Assembly (NCBI GenBank): GCA_963732155.1
Contig: CAVSYB010000013.1
Span: forward strand, 1,178,001 to 1,242,000
From: Roseiarcus sp963732155
Lineage (GTDB): Bacteria; Pseudomonadota; Alphaproteobacteria; Rhizobiales; Beijerinckiaceae
Length of the DNA: 64,000 bases
Reading direction: 5' to 3'
Shown here piece by piece: positions 47,215 through 55,690 of this stretch. Made by a program: the position numbers and the translations under genes. How positions within the stretch are numbered: position 1 is the stretch's first letter; each line of letters begins with the position of its first letter. The notes beneath the pieces are model-generated. The model saw only the letters and a program-made list of their open reading frames with translations. It was not told where the DNA came from and did not search any database.

Positions 47215-47649
47215 TCAGGTCGCCGAGTCCGCCGAGCGGACAAGCACGCAGCCGGTGATCAGCCAGGTCCCGTCCGGCTGGCGCGCGAGGTCATAGAGCG
47301 CCTTCCAGACGCGGTTCTCCTCGTCGACGATGGTCACCATCTGCGAAGCGGTGTCGCCATCCTGACGTCCGTCGCCGAATTCAACGCTGCGGTGGCGATA
47401 GACGGGCGCGTATTTGCCGCGCACCATCGCGATGAAGGCGACGGGATCGGCAAACATCGCCTTGATGCCCGGGGCCGCGAACTCATAGGCGCCCGCCGCG
47501 TCGTCGCGCGCGAAAGCGTCGAACTGCCGCTCGATCGTCGCCCGGATTTCCGGCGCGACGCTCGCGTTGTCGCCGGCCGACGCCGGAGCGGCCGAGACCA
47601 GCAACATCAGAGCGAGAACCGAAAACATCCGAGCGAATAGGCCGGCCAT
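47215..47649 (-). CDS. Exported DUF4864 protein
   Basis: 144 residues with a signal peptide (about 1-25, ending PASAG). The core IRATIERQFDAFARDDAAGA and the ending GTWLITGCVL are those of DUF4864, an NTF2-like fold found in alphaproteobacteria. Function unknown; it is probably periplasmic. A strong AAGGAGG site precedes the ATG. Confidence 0.85.
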   Translation of the reverse strand: MAGLFARMFSVLALMLLVSAAPASAGDNASVAPEIRATIERQFDAFARDDAAGAYEFAAPGIKAMFADPVAFIAMVRGKYAPVYRHRSVEFGDGRQDGDTASQMVTIVDEENRVWKALYDLARQPDGTWLITGCVLVRSADSAT

Positions 47650-47793
47650 GACCGCCTCCTTGGGATGGGCTCAGGCGAAGCAACGAATGGCGCGGGTGAA
47701 AGTTTCATGGGCGAGGTCCGAAAGTGACATTTCGCGCCGGCGCCCGCGTCGGTCCTTCCACTTGTTCGCGGCGATTTGCGTCGCGGCGCCTCT

Positions 47794-48180
47794 TCACCAC
47801 AATCTGGCGACGCCATACGCGTCGAAGGATTGTTCATTCGACACGAGAACAAGATTCTCCGACATCGCCTGGGCGATCAGCATCCGGTCGAACGGGTCGC
47901 GGTGGGGACCCGGCAGGGCTCCCGCGATCTGGCCATGTCGAATGCTGATCGGCAATCCGACGAACCCGTGATCGACGATCGCCCCTTCGAGATCGGCGAC
48001 AATGGCGGCGACGCCGGACAGTTTGCCGATGCGATGCTTCGTCGCTATTTCCCAGGCGGACGCCGCGCTGACGAATATGCCGGCGCCTTCGTCCGCTATC
48101 GCCGATTTCGCGACGGCGGACAGCGCCTCGTCGCCGGCGAGCCACCAGAGAAGCGCGTTCGTGTCGAGCAACAGTCGCAA
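47794..48180 (-). CDS. PIN-domain toxin (VapC-like) of a type II TA module
   Basis: 128 residues from a TTG start one base after the antitoxin stop, giving MRLLLDTNALLWWL. Acidic PIN residues are visible: LDTNALLWW, the Glu of SAWEIATKHRIGKL and DPFDRMLIAQA with LVSNEQSFDAYG. It should be a magnesium-dependent ribonuclease. Longer upstream frames run through the antitoxin gene and are not real. Coupled translation with the antitoxin is expected. Confidence 0.9.
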   Translation of the reverse strand: MRLLLDTNALLWWLAGDEALSAVAKSAIADEGAGIFVSAASAWEIATKHRIGKLSGVAAIVADLEGAIVDHGFVGLPISIRHGQIAGALPGPHRDPFDRMLIAQAMSENLVLVSNEQSFDAYGVARLW

Positions 48181-48181
48181 G

Positions 48182-48415
48182 TCACGACCCCCACGCCGCC
48201 AACTCCTGCTCCGGCAGGGGTTCGAAGAATTCGGGTCCGACGCTGACGATTCCGCGCAGCGCCCCAAACCGGCGCTTTGGCGCGCGCGGTTGCAAGGGCA
48301 CGAGCTTGGCGACCGGCTGCTTGCCGCGCGCCAGGACAATCTCCTCGCCGGCTTCGACGCGCGCGAGAAGCTGCGACAACGTCGTCTTCGCCGTGTGGAT
48401 CGTGACGGTTTTCAT
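48182..48415 (-). CDS. Phd/YefM-family antitoxin
   Basis: 77 residues. The N-terminal DNA-binding part reads VTIHTAKTTLSQLLARVEAG, then EEIVLARGKQPVAKLVPL, the usual Phd pattern. The C-terminal region (from about residue 45) should wrap the toxin. Ribosome site GAGAGG precedes the ATG. Two TTAGCTAA palindromes upstream are its likely binding sites. Confidence 0.92.
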   Translation of the reverse strand: MKTVTIHTAKTTLSQLLARVEAGEEIVLARGKQPVAKLVPLQPRAPKRRFGALRGIVSVGPEFFEPLPEQELAAWGS

Positions 48416-48425
48416 GGCCCCTCTC

Positions 48426-48447
48426 TTAGCTAAGTAGCTTTAGCTAA
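48426..48447 (-). promoter_or_regulatory. Candidate toxin-antitoxin operator: two TTAGCTAA palindromes
   Basis: Identical 8-bp palindromes TTAGCTAA at 48426-48433 and 48440-48447, with GTAGCT between them, lie 10-32 bases upstream of the antitoxin start. The whole 22 bases are nearly self-complementary. This is what a Phd-type antitoxin operator looks like. Start-to-start spacing is 14 bases. Confidence 0.65.
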
Positions 48448-48865
48448 CAAAAATTCGTTTGTCCACTCGGGCGTGGCGATTGTCGCGATGACGAGGTCGT
48501 GCGTGCGGCGGAGACCGCAACGTCAGATCGATAAACTCCGGCTCTCGCCGCGCGGGTCCGACGAGTTTAGTCCGTTGGTTGGGAGGGGCCGCGTCGACTT
48601 TAGACCCGCCCGGCCAACCGACTCGAAAACGCCCGCTGCGACCGGCCAGAAATGGCTTTCTCGATCAATCGTCGGGAGCGAACGGCGCTCCCGGCGCGAA
48701 CATGGACTTTGCCCTCGCCATGCGATACAAGGTCGCATCACGTTTAGGCCGAAGACTTTGCTGCGCCTTATTCACGGCCCCGCTCAAGACCTCAATCGAA
48801 ACGCGATAAAAACCGGCCCCGCGCGAGCGGGCCAAATCCTATATACCGACCTCTAAGGAACGAAT
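48448..48865. other. Intergenic region before cspA-like gene
   Basis: 418 bases between the toxin-antitoxin operator and the cold-shock gene. No gene supported. The last 60 bases include a TATATA box-like patch at about 48840, so the cold-shock leader may be short; alternatively a long cold-responsive 5' leader occupies more of the gap. Confidence 0.4.
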
Positions 48866-49075
48866 ATGGCTACGGGAACTGTGAAGTGGTTCAACGGCGA
48901 AAAAGGCTACGGCTTCATTCAGCCTGACACCGGCGGCAAGGATGTGTTCGTGCACATCAGCGCCGTCGAACAGGCGGGAATGCGCAATCTGAACGAGGGT
49001 CAGAAGATCAGCTACGAAGAGACCGCCGACAAGCGCACCGGCAAATCTTCGGCGACGAATCTGAAGGCCGTTTGA
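48866..49075 (+). CDS. Cold-shock protein (CspA family)
   Basis: 69 residues, a single cold-shock domain. RNP1 is KGYGFIQ and RNP2 VFVHIS; the start GTVKWFNGEKGYGFI is canonical. It binds single-stranded nucleic acids and melts RNA structures. A terminator-like hairpin follows at 49097. The AAGGAACG ribosome site lies before the ATG. Confidence 0.97.
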   Translation: MATGTVKWFNGEKGYGFIQPDTGGKDVFVHISAVEQAGMRNLNEGQKISYEETADKRTGKSSATNLKAV

Positions 49076-49096
49076 ACGAACCGACCGAATAACTTT

Positions 49097-49120
49097 CGCC
49101 GGCGGAAGTCTCCGCCGGCG
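49097..49120 (+). terminator. Terminator-like hairpin after the cold-shock gene
   Basis: Perfect 10-bp stem CGCCGGCGGA / TCCGCCGGCG with loop AGTC, starting 21 bases after the stop codon. No U-tract follows, but the stem is strong and its position fits transcription termination. Confidence 0.65.
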
Positions 49121-49447
49121 GGAGCCGTTGCATGATCGACCGGCGCCCGTTGCGGCGGGCGGTCGATCGGGCGCCTTGTCCGAGGCTCCGGCGCGCGCTG
49201 AACGCCGGCGTCGAGCGAGCGAGCCCCATTCCGGCGCTTCGCGCGCCGTTCGGCGTCGCCGGGGCGGCCGCGCCCGCCCGTTGCTTTTGACGATCAAACC
49301 GCCGAAGTCTACGAGGCTTCACGGCGGCCGGCGACGCAGCCGCGGCGAGCGGCCCGCCGGGTCGGCCGTCGCGGAGGGCCAAGCCGCCTTGTCACCAAAC
49401 TGTCAACTTCGCTCGCAAGGGTGAATCTCTCACGGCGGATTCGGCGC
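49121..49447. other. Intergenic region before the PLP decarboxylase
   Basis: 327 bases with no supported gene. The frame is open into the decarboxylase from a GTG at 49421, but the ATG at 49448 begins the recognisable protein. A promoter for the decarboxylase must lie here. Confidence 0.4.
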
Positions 49448-51811
49448 ATGGACTTTTTCAGACATCTCACGGTCCTGGTCTGCGCGCCGGCGTTCGATCC
49501 TGACGATCTGGAAGGCGCGAGGGTCCAGCAGATAGTAACGGCGGTCGAGCGGCTCGGCTTCGAAGTGGTCCGGGCGCGCCGTGTCGAGGACGCCGTCATC
49601 GCGGTGCAGACCGACGCGGCGATCGGCTGCATGGTGGTCGATTGGGGCAAGCGCGGCGTCGACGGCAAGGCGGCCGCGCTGATCAATCTGATGCGCAAGC
49701 GCGGCCTCGAAATGCCGATCGTCATCCTGGTGCGGCGCAAGCGCCTCGAGGACATCCCCGTCGAGGTGCTGGATTTCATCGACGGTTATGTCTTCCTCGC
49801 CGAGGAGACGCCCGAATATATCGCGCGCGGCCTGGTCAGCCGCGTCAAGCAATACGCCGAGACGCTGAAGACGCCGTTCTTCGGCGCCCTTGTCGACTAC
49901 GCCGAAGAAGGCAACCAGCTATGGACCTGCCCGGGGCATAACGGCGGAATATTCTACAACCGCAGCCCGATCGGCCGCATCTTCGTGCAGCATCTCGGCG
50001 AGGCGGTCTTTCGCGACGATCTCGACAATTCGGTCGTCGAATTGGGCGACCTGCTGGTGCACGAGGGTCCGGCGCTGCAGGCCGAGAAGGAGGCCGCGGC
50101 GATCTTCGGCGCGGAGAAAACCTACTTCGTGCTCAATGGAACCTCGGCCTCCAACAAGATCGTGCTGTCGGCGCTGGTGGCGGAGGGCGATCTCGTCCTG
50201 TTCGACCGCAACAACCACAAGGCCGCCCATCACGGCGCGCTGTTTCTGGGCGGCGCCATCCCGATCTTCCTCGAGACCGACCGCAACGCCTACGGCCTGA
50301 TCGGCCCGATCTATTACGAGGCGCTCGACGAGGCGGCGATCCGCGAAAAGATTCGCAACAATCCGCTCGTCGCGGACAAGGAGGCGTGGCGGAGCGAACG
50401 ACCGTTCCGCGTCGCGATCATCGAGCAATGCACCTATGACGGAACGATCTACGACGCCCAGGTGATCCTTGAGAAGATCGGCCCGCTTTGCGACTACATC
50501 CTGTTCGACGAGGCCTGGGCGGGATTCATGAAATTCCACTCCTTGTTCGCCGGCCGCTTCGCGATGGGGCTGAAGAATCTCGGCCCCGACGCGCCCGGCA
50601 TCATCGCGACGCAATCGACGCACAAGCAACTGGCGAGCTTCTCGCAGGCCTCCCAAATCCACACCAAGGACAGCCACATCCGCGGCCAGGCGCGGCGGGT
50701 CGAGCATCGGCGCTTCAACGAGAGCTTTCTGCTGCACGCCTCGACGTCGCCGTACTACCCGATTTTCGCTTCGCTCGACGTCGGCGCGCAGATGATGAAG
50801 GGGCGGTCTGGGGAGGTTTTGTGGGACGACACGGTGAGGCTGGGCATCGAATTGCGCAAGAAGGTGCGCGCGATCCGGCGGGAGTTCGAGGAGAAAGAAA
50901 AGGATCCCTTGCGACGCTGGTTCTTCGACCCGTTCGTCGCCGATCGGGCGCCGCCGCCGGCCGGCTCCCCCTCGTCGGAGGCGAGCGCGGAAAGCGTCGC
51001 GTGGGAAAGCGTGCCGACCGACGATCTGGCCGCCGATCCCCGCTATTGGGAGCTGACGCCGGGCGCGGCGTGGCACGGATTTTCGCATGTCGCCGACGGC
51101 TACGTGATGACCGACCCGAACAAGCTGACGCTGCTGACGCCCGGTTTCAATCGCCAGACCGGCGGCTATGCCGATGTCGGCGTACCCGCGCCCGTGGTCG
51201 CCCAATATTTGCGCGAAAATCGCGTGGTGCCTGAAAAGAACGATCTCAACTCGCTGTTGTTCCTGCTCACGCCAGGCGTCGAATCGAGCAAGGCCGGCAC
51301 CTTGCTCAGCGCGCTGGTCGCCTTCAAGCGCCTGCACGACGACAATGCGCCGCTCGAGGAGGCGATGCCGGAATTCGTGCGGCGCCGGCCGCAGCGTTAT
51401 CGCGGGCTGCGCCTGCGCGATCTGTGCGCCGAGCTCCACGCCTTCCACAGGGAGGCGGGCACCTCGGCGCTGCAGCGCGGCCAGTTCGCGCCGGAACACC
51501 TGCCGGAAATGGTCGTGCCGCCGTATCAAGCCGTGCGCCAGCTCACGCGCAACAAGGTCGACTATGTGCCGATCGAGCGCGCCGAGGGGCGCATCGCCAC
51601 GACGCTGATGCTGGTCTATCCGCCGGGGATCGGCGCCATCGTCCCGGGCGAGCGCATCGGCGCGCGGGCCAGGCCGATGCTCGACTATTTCAAGCTGTTC
51701 GAGCGAAGCGCCAATCTCTTCCCCGGCTTCGAGGCCGAAATACAGGGCGTCTACCGCGAAACCGAGGCGAGCGGCTTGATCCGCTTCTACACCTATGTGA
51801 TGCGCGAATAG
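49448..51811 (+). CDS. Orn/Lys/Arg decarboxylase, wing-domain (biodegradative) type
   Basis: 787 residues. The N-terminal about 130 residues form a receiver-like wing domain, then a fold-type I PLP domain (motif HNGGIFYNRSPIGR; Schiff-base Lys393 in STHKQLASFSQ), and a C-terminal domain ending FYTYVMRE. Family members decarboxylate arginine, lysine or ornithine to polyamine precursors or for acid resistance. The length and the insert at about 505-535 resemble adi-type or unclassified alphaproteobacterial versions. Substrate cannot be settled. No antiporter is adjacent. Confidence 0.92.
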   Translation: MDFFRHLTVLVCAPAFDPDDLEGARVQQIVTAVERLGFEVVRARRVEDAVIAVQTDAAIGCMVVDWGKRGVDGKAAALINLMRKRGLEMPIVILVRRKRLEDIPVEVLDFIDGYVFLAEETPEYIARGLVSRVKQYAETLKTPFFGALVDYAEEGNQLWTCPGHNGGIFYNRSPIGRIFVQHLGEAVFRDDLDNSVVELGDLLVHEGPALQAEKEAAAIFGAEKTYFVLNGTSASNKIVLSALVAEGDLVLFDRNNHKAAHHGALFLGGAIPIFLETDRNAYGLIGPIYYEALDEAAIREKIRNNPLVADKEAWRSERPFRVAIIEQCTYDGTIYDAQVILEKIGPLCDYILFDEAWAGFMKFHSLFAGRFAMGLKNLGPDAPGIIATQSTHKQLASFSQASQIHTKDSHIRGQARRVEHRRFNESFLLHASTSPYYPIFASLDVGAQMMKGRSGEVLWDDTVRLGIELRKKVRAIRREFEEKEKDPLRRWFFDPFVADRAPPPAGSPSSEASAESVAWESVPTDDLAADPRYWELTPGAAWHGFSHVADGYVMTDPNKLTLLTPGFNRQTGGYADVGVPAPVVAQYLRENRVVPEKNDLNSLLFLLTPGVESSKAGTLLSALVAFKRLHDDNAPLEEAMPEFVRRRPQRYRGLRLRDLCAELHAFHREAGTSALQRGQFAPEHLPEMVVPPYQAVRQLTRNKVDYVPIERAEGRIATTLMLVYPPGIGAIVPGERIGARARPMLDYFKLFERSANLFPGFEAEIQGVYRETEASGLIRFYTYVMRE

Positions 51812-51904
51812 GACGGCGCGACCCGGCGCAGCGCGGCCCTCGCGGATCTCCGGTTCGCGCTGTGGTTTTGAAACGATGGAGCGTGACCCCTGGCGAACGG
51901 CCTA

Positions 51905-52498
51905 TTGGACTTGTCGCAAAATGTCGTCATCCGCCCTTCGACCGACGCGGACGTGCCTGCGATGCTGGCGATCTATCAGCATCACATCACGCGCGGCGTC
52001 GAAGACCTCGGCGACTACGAGCCCGACCCGTTCAGCGCAGACGATCTGAAACGCCGTCGCAAGACGATGCGGCGCAAGCGATTGCCGCATCTTGTCGCCG
52101 ACCTCGACGGGGTCATCGCCGGCTATGTCTATGCGGTGCCGTTTCGCAAGCGGCCGGCCTATCGCTACACGGTGAAACATTCCATCTACGTCCATCCGGA
52201 CTATCTGAATGCGGGCATCGGCCGGCGCCTGCTGCCGACGCTGATCGAGGCCTGCGCCGCCGCCGGCTATCGCCAGATGATCGGCTATATCGACGGCGCC
52301 AACGAGGCTTCGCTTCGCCTGCACGAATCCTGCGGTTTCCGGCGGGTCGGGCTGTTGCCGGCGGTCGCGTTCAAATTCGGCCATTGGAGCGACAGCGTCA
52401 TGGTGCAATGCGCTCTCGGCGAGGGCGACGCGACCACGCCCGTCGCCTGGGTGAAATCGCGCGACGAGGCCGCCGGCCCGCTGGACCCGGCTAAATAG
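51905..52498 (+). CDS. GNAT N-acetyltransferase (phosphinothricin acetyltransferase-like)
   Basis: 197 residues from a TTG start. Acetyl-CoA motif HPDYLNAGIGRRLLPTLIE, then IDGANEASLRLHESCGFRRV. The N-terminal VIRPSTDADVPAMLAIYQHH with YRYTVKHSIYVHP places it with the phosphinothricin or methionine-sulfone acetyltransferase subgroup. It may detoxify amino-acid analogues. The start is uncertain; no ATG gives the complete first strand. Confidence 0.87.
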   Translation: MDLSQNVVIRPSTDADVPAMLAIYQHHITRGVEDLGDYEPDPFSADDLKRRRKTMRRKRLPHLVADLDGVIAGYVYAVPFRKRPAYRYTVKHSIYVHPDYLNAGIGRRLLPTLIEACAAAGYRQMIGYIDGANEASLRLHESCGFRRVGLLPAVAFKFGHWSDSVMVQCALGEGDATTPVAWVKSRDEAAGPLDPAK

Positions 52499-52707
52499 CC
52501 GTCACGATCGGCTTCAGCAGCGCCCTGTCGCCGGTCGCGCCGGCGATGAAGGGTGAGCTTTCCGGCGGATGTCGCGCATTCGAGGCGCCGCGGCGCGGCC
52601 CGCGCGATCGGCCAAGCGTCCCGTAACGGCTCCTCATCACGACGGCTCGAACGCAAAGAACAGCCGCAAGGCCGGCGGCGTTCGCATGGGGACCGCGGGG
52701 AGTTGCG

Positions 52708-53028
52708 ATGCGAAGGATTCTGCTGTTCGGCGCCGCTCTCGCGCTGATGGGCTGCAACGGCCATGTCGACGGCGCGAGCTTCGCCGAAGGCCCCGATGGC
52801 GTGCGCTGCTCGGCCAAGGTCCTCGCCGTCGCCGACACCGGCGAAACGATCGACGAGGACCCGGTCGCCCAACTGACCTTGCTGGTTAGTCCGCCTCCCG
52901 GCGCGCCGCCGTTTGACGCGACAATCGAGGCGACCGTCTCCCGCCTCGCCATCCCGCGCAACGGCGACAGGCTGCCGGTGGTCTGCGACCCCCTCCGCCC
53001 CGCCGATACCGAGTTGATCGAAGAATAG
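52708..53028 (+). CDS. Small lipoprotein
   Basis: 106 residues. Signal peptide with lipobox ALMGC (Cys16). The mature part is a beta-rich domain with two more cysteines (VRCSAKVLAV, VVCDPLRP). No family recognised. GCGGGGAGTTGCG provides the ribosome site. Likely anchored in the inner or outer membrane. Confidence 0.65.
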   Translation: MRRILLFGAALALMGCNGHVDGASFAEGPDGVRCSAKVLAVADTGETIDEDPVAQLTLLVSPPPGAPPFDATIEATVSRLAIPRNGDRLPVVCDPLRPADTELIEE

Positions 53029-53141
53029 CGCCCGGCGCCGAGCGCCTCCGCGGCCTGCCGGGGCCCTCCCCAGCATGACGAAAACCGGCGATTGCGGGTC
53101 GTAAAGGCGAATTTTCGGGATTCGCGCTATTTTTATCGGTT

Positions 53142-53156
53142 AATTTATCGTAAATT
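53142..53156 (+). promoter_or_regulatory. Possible operator: AATTTA-TCG-TAAATT inverted repeat
   Basis: Perfect 6-bp arms with a 3-base spacer in an AT-rich patch, 36 bases before the next gene's ATG. In this GC-rich genome such a palindrome is uncommon and may bind a regulator, or simply be the promoter. Confidence 0.35.
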
Positions 53157-53191
53157 GGTCGCGAGGAGGCCGCCTCATCGATGGAGTCGAT

Positions 53192-53707
53192 ATGCAAACT
53201 TCGTCAATTAGCCTGGCCGCCGCCGCCGCCCTGACCGTCGCCTCGCTCAATTCGGCGACCGCCGGCGGCTGGATCGTTTCCGGACGGCCGAACTTCGTCC
53301 CGCCGATGCGCATGGTCGCCCCGCCAATGCACCCGGCGTCCGGACGCTTTTTCCCGATGGGCCATGTCGGTTTCTTCCATCAGGGACCGGGGCCGGGGAC
53401 GCCGTTCTCCCGCTTTGGACGCGGGCCGTTCTTCCCCTCGGGATTCGCGTCTTTCGGATATGCCCCTGCGCCCGCGGCGCCGGGCCCGTATCTCGTCAGC
53501 GTCGGCGAGCCGTCGGCCCGCCCCATTATTTGGGCGCCGGTCAACGTCTCGGTGATCGCGCCGGGGCCGGGCTGCGTCGACGACGAATCGCCGCTCGCCG
53601 CGACCGGCGGTCCGAAGATCATCACCCTCGGCGAGCCGCCCCCATCCGACCATCCGGAAAAAATGCCGGTCGTCATCTACGGAACCCAGAGCCGCGGCGG
53701 CTGCTAG
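53192..53707 (+). CDS. Exported Pro/Gly/Phe-rich hypothetical protein
   Basis: 171 residues with a signal peptide (about 1-25, ending ATAGG). Composition is high in Pro, Gly, Phe and Met in the middle (MHPASGRFFPMGHVGFFHQG). The C-terminal half is a small beta-rich domain (VSVIAPGPGCVDDE, VVIYGTQSRGGC) with two cysteines. No family recognised. A GGAG site precedes the ATG. Confidence 0.65.
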   Translation: MQTSSISLAAAAALTVASLNSATAGGWIVSGRPNFVPPMRMVAPPMHPASGRFFPMGHVGFFHQGPGPGTPFSRFGRGPFFPSGFASFGYAPAPAAPGPYLVSVGEPSARPIIWAPVNVSVIAPGPGCVDDESPLAATGGPKIITLGEPPPSDHPEKMPVVIYGTQSRGGC

Positions 53708-53806
53708 CGCCCGGGTTGCGCGAAATCCAGCGTCTCGCGACGGCCTCGAGCCGTCGCGAACCATCCCGTAACGCCATCGTTGGATCGGCGATTGGGATGA
53801 CGGAAA

Positions 53807-54172
53807 ATGTCAGACGAGACGCTGGCGGCAATTCCGATGTTCGCGCTTCTCGCCGAAGCGTCGGCGGCGCTGCTGGCGCTGGCGCGCAAGGACCTGCACA
53901 GCATCGCTCTCGTCAACGCGCTTGCCGCCGCCGGCCTCGTGCTCATCCTTGTTCCGGAACTCGGCGTTTCCATCAGGTATGTCGACCCGCTGCTCGCGCT
54001 GCAGGTCGTCCTGCTGGCTTTCGCGCTGACGACCCTGACGACCAGCTTGTGCTGGTTCGCCTTTCGGCAAGGCCAGCCGTGGCTGGTGCTGACCGAGTTT
54101 TCGATTCTCGCCGCTCTGAGCACGACCGTTGCGATCATCGTGGTCGTGCTGAGGATCGCGCGCCTGATCTAG
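53807..54172 (+). CDS. Small membrane protein
   Basis: 121 residues with three or four hydrophobic helices (NALAAAGLVLILVPEL, LLALQVVLLAFALTTLTTSLCW, FSILAALSTTVAIIVVVLRI). No family recognised. It has a short, acidic N-terminus and no signal peptide. Length and helix pattern suggest a small integral membrane protein. Confidence 0.6.
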   Translation: MSDETLAAIPMFALLAEASAALLALARKDLHSIALVNALAAAGLVLILVPELGVSIRYVDPLLALQVVLLAFALTTLTTSLCWFAFRQGQPWLVLTEFSILAALSTTVAIIVVVLRIARLI

Positions 54173-54227
54173 GCGGACAGGCGCGCACGGGGAGGGGCGA
54201 GCATCCTCGACGCCGGCGCGAGACCCG

Positions 54228-55406
54228 CTAGGTCCTCAAGACATCCGCCAACGCCCGTCTCGGGCTTGCGCCCGCCGCGCGCTCGGCAAAGCCCAGGCGA
54301 AACATGAACGTCGGCTCCCAGCCGGGCGCCGCGGCGAACCTGGCGATCGCCGGTCCAAGGTCGCCGGCTCTCCCGAGCATGGCGTCCCGGTCGATCCATT
54401 CGATGGGCTGATTGAGCGGCTGCGCGGCCAGTCCTTGCGCGGTCGCCGCCAGATGCAGCCGCTGCCATGCGCGGCCGGCCTCGATCGCCGAGCGCATGTC
54501 GAGCCGGTTGCGCACGAGGAGCATGCCGAGCACCGGCGCGGTCGCAACTTGCGAGTCTCTCGTCATCGCGAGCCAGTATTGGTCGGCCGACTTCGCGTCC
54601 AGATCGGGAAGAAGCTTCGAGGCCGCGGTCATCAGCGGCGACAGACCGGCCGTGTCGGCCGTCACGCCGTCGCGGTGCGCGGCGATTTCGTTGCGGCCGG
54701 TGCGGAACCAGCGGGCGCTGTCGGCCGACATCTGCGGGTCGCCGACGATTCGGACCGTCGCTTCCACGATGATCGCGGCCAGATCGGCGCGGGCGCGCCT
54801 GTCGTCGACAAACGCCACCCGCACCGCGTCGTTCGTGACGAGGTCGCCAAAGCGGCGCAGAATTTCCGCGCCGATCGGCTGATCGGCGCGGTAGGGACCG
54901 CGATTGGTGTGGCGGTTCGGAATGGCGTCGAACAGCGCATCGCGCGCCGGCGGCGCTTGGCTGAAGGCGACGCGCGCGGCGAGCGCCGGCGCATCGTCCG
55001 GCGACGGCGCAAGCGTCCCCTCCGCGGGCGTGACCGTCGCGGCAAGACCGAACGCGCGCCCGGCCAGGATGAGGTTCTCCAGCGCCGCGCCGAGCCCGAG
55101 GTGCATCTCGCGGCGGAAAGGATCGAATGTCCCCAGATTGCGAGCGCGATCGGCATACAGCGTGACGCCGTTTTCCGCGACGTCGAACAGCCACGGCTGG
55201 GTGTCGTGCGGATTGGCCGCGAGGATCGCGGCGCGCAGCGGGCGCCTGACGCCTTCTGCGGCGTCGCCCCGCCAATCGCTCCACGGCTTGTAAGCGGCGC
55301 CTTCGCCGCCCGACCACAGGCCGCGGTCCCACCCGCGATAGGCCAATCCGCCCAGCGCCAGCGCGGCGGCGCCGCCGCCGGTCAACAATGCGCGCCGCGT
55401 TTGCAT
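54228..55406 (-). CDS. Tat-exported nitroreductase-like FMN protein (Acg family)
   Basis: 392 residues. Twin-arginine signal MQTRRALLTGGGAAALALGG. The nitroreductase-fold repeats are visible: ANPHDTQPWLFDV, RREMHLGLGAALENLILAGR, IPNRHTNRGPY and RLHLAATAQGLAAQPLNQP. It matches the Acg family, which binds FMN and is often stress-induced. Tat export is consistent with a cofactor-containing protein. The start was set by GGGAGG. It diverges from aapQ. Confidence 0.85.
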   Translation of the reverse strand: MQTRRALLTGGGAAALALGGLAYRGWDRGLWSGGEGAAYKPWSDWRGDAAEGVRRPLRAAILAANPHDTQPWLFDVAENGVTLYADRARNLGTFDPFRREMHLGLGAALENLILAGRAFGLAATVTPAEGTLAPSPDDAPALAARVAFSQAPPARDALFDAIPNRHTNRGPYRADQPIGAEILRRFGDLVTNDAVRVAFVDDRRARADLAAIIVEATVRIVGDPQMSADSARWFRTGRNEIAAHRDGVTADTAGLSPLMTAASKLLPDLDAKSADQYWLAMTRDSQVATAPVLGMLLVRNRLDMRSAIEAGRAWQRLHLAATAQGLAAQPLNQPIEWIDRDAMLGRAGDLGPAIARFAAAPGWEPTFMFRLGFAERAAGASPRRALADVLRT

Positions 55407-55690
55407 CGCCGCCTCCCGCTTTGGCCGATTGGTCAGCGCCGACAAGCGCCAAGACGCCATATCCCGGCCATCATAGTCGACGGCCCGGGTGGTTTCGCGC
55501 TCTTTCTTCGTCTTGGCCAATGATCGGAGCTCGCTCCCACAGCGGTCGGCCGCCTCGAAATCGCGCTCGGACGACCGTGTGGCCGCCAGCGGCTTGTCGG
55601 ATGCCGGCGAGCCTGCGATCATCGCCGGGTTGGCCCCGCTTTCGCCGGTGAGGCCACGAAGATGCACGCGGCTTTCCGACCGGCGGCGCC

